Origin: an uncultured Jannaschia sp.
GTDB lineage: Bacteria > Pseudomonadota > Alphaproteobacteria > Rhodobacterales > Rhodobacteraceae
Assembly (NCBI GenBank): GCA_937916365.1
Contig: CALFSY010000175.1
Span: 1 to 5,453 of the forward strand
Reading direction: 5' to 3'
DNA length: 5,453 nucleotides
Shown: positions 4,717-5,453 of the stretch, piece after piece
How the letters are laid out: each line of letters opens with the position of its first letter
How positions within the stretch are numbered: the first letter of the stretch is position 1
The notes under the pieces: generated by a model
The model's input: only the letters and a program-made list of their open reading frames with translations
What the model was told of the DNA's origin: nothing
Database searches by the model: none
Translations under genes and position numbers: made by a program

Positions 4717-5453
4717 ATGGCACATCATACCACCCTCACCCCACAATCCGAAAACGGCGTAACCGCACCAACCCCACATCAAACCCGGGCTGAACACGCC
4801 CGAAAAAGCACCTGGTTTCTCTGGCTGGAAATCGGGGCAGTGACCGCAGGGATTGCCGCTCTGTTTCTTACCCTGCATCAGATTAGGCAAGAAGGTCTGG
4901 CGCGCAACTGGGCACTGCTGACCACCCGCGCCTCTGGCAATAGTGGCAAAGTGGAGGCTTTGGAATACCTCGCTGCGCGGGGTCAGGTGCTGGATGGCAT
5001 CGACCTGTCGTGCGAAACAATGAACGGGATGGAGAAAAATAAAGACAATACGATGGACTGCGTACGTCCCACATACTTGGTTAACTTAGACGTTTCAGCA
5101 GGAATTTTTGGGGCCCCTGTGTCTTTCCAAGATGCCGACCTGAGTGATGTAAACCTGAGCAATGCCGACCTGACAGGTACTAACTTGCATAGTGCTAATC
5201 TAAGGGATGCTGATCTGCACGCTACAAACTTAAGTAAGGCTATCTTAAATAATGCTGATCTTCGAGGAGCTGAGCTGATTGGAGCCAACCTGAGTGGAGT
5301 TGATTTTAGAAGCGCTATAGATGTCAGACCCACTAACTTTGTTAGCGCCTGGGCTTGGGCCGATCAGCCCCCCATAAGTCTATCTATTATCATTGATCTT
5401 TGCGTTTTTGATTCGGCGATTCATGAACGACGCGAACGCCCAAACCCTTGCAC
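4717..5453 (+). CDS. Membrane-anchored pentapeptide-repeat protein (partial at right edge)
   Basis: An open frame of 245 codons starts at an ATG and reaches the window end without a stop. The order is a polar N-terminus rich in Thr, His and Pro (1-30), one probable membrane helix (about 33-53, WFLWLEIGAVTAGIAALFL), a linker with ARNWALLTTRASGNSGKVEALEYL (62-85) and DGIDLS (93-98), then about 13 consecutive A(D/N)LxX pentapeptides (137-200), followed by a non-repeat part. Such repeats fold into a right-handed quadrilateral beta-helix. The soluble part probably follows the helix. The linker resembles, from memory, other proteobacterial pentapeptide proteins with a membrane anchor, whose function is unknown. 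Four of 14 arginines use AGA or AGG, codons absent from the radical SAM gene, and the repeat part is AT-richer, hinting at a different origin. No enzymatic domain is visible. Confidence 0.88.
   Translation, partial: MAHHTTLTPQSENGVTAPTPHQTRAEHARKSTWFLWLEIGAVTAGIAALFLTLHQIRQEGLARNWALLTTRASGNSGKVEALEYLAARGQVLDGIDLSCETMNGMEKNKDNTMDCVRPTYLVNLDVSAGIFGAPVSFQDADLSDVNLSNADLTGTNLHSANLRDADLHATNLSKAILNNADLRGAELIGANLSGVDFRSAIDVRPTNFVSAWAWADQPPISLSIIIDLCVFDSAIHERRERPNPC
5125..5316 (+). repeat. Pentapeptide-repeat coding block, about 13 units
   Basis: Successive 15-bp units encode five residues with Leu or Phe at the central position and Ala, Val or Thr before a D/N/E (units such as DLSDV, NLSNA, DLTGT, NLHSA, NLRDA). 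The units are similar at protein level but diverged at DNA level, so this is an old repeat, not a recent tandem expansion. Confidence 0.88.

Noticed and set aside
5125..5316. Tandem DNA repeat or CRISPR-like array
   Set aside because: The periodicity is 15 bp, in frame, and conserved as protein but not as DNA, as expected of pentapeptide repeats.
4983..5333. Minus-strand frame of 116 codons rich in Leu, Arg and Ser repeats
   Set aside because: It is the antisense shadow of the pentapeptide-repeat block. The repetition comes from the 15-bp periodicity of the real gene.

Overview
This 5.45 kb window looks like chromosomal DNA from an alphaproteobacterium, most likely the Rhodobacterales/Roseobacter group. 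The signs are a DUF2842 membrane protein encoded directly behind purA, a corrinoid protein beside a gene resembling a cupin-type DMSP lyase, a PA0069-type radical SAM gene, and an exact match to the alphaproteobacterial LexA box (GTTC-N7-GTTC). GC content is moderate, roughly mid-50s by eye. The taxonomic call is inference.

Layout from left to right. (1) Minus strand, 1-1144: a B12-binding corrinoid protein (440-1144) followed by the N-terminal part of a DddL-like protein that runs off the left edge. (2) A divergent control region, 1145-1293, with three adjacent palindromes and a LexA-type direct repeat. (3) Plus strand, 1294-2388: a PA0069/Rv2578c family radical SAM protein, a relative of spore photoproduct lyase. 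(4) Minus strand, 4588-2484: purA, a DUF2842 protein and sufE, reading leftward and converging on the radical SAM gene. purA and the DUF2842 gene are 9 nt apart and probably co-transcribed; sufE follows after 80 nt. (5) Plus strand, 4717 to the right edge: a membrane-anchored pentapeptide-repeat protein with no stop codon inside the window.

How the genes may work together. The corrinoid protein and DddL-like gene suggest C1/methyl-group or methylated-sulfur metabolism, but the partner methyltransferase is not in the window. purA (AMP synthesis) and sufE (Fe-S assembly) are housekeeping. The most informative signal is the LexA box 12 nt before the radical SAM start codon. It suggests that this poorly characterised family is induced by DNA damage here. 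The pentapeptide gene uses different codons from its neighbours and may be a later acquisition. No tRNA, rRNA, CRISPR array or insertion sequence was seen, and no stretch over 300 bases lacks a gene.
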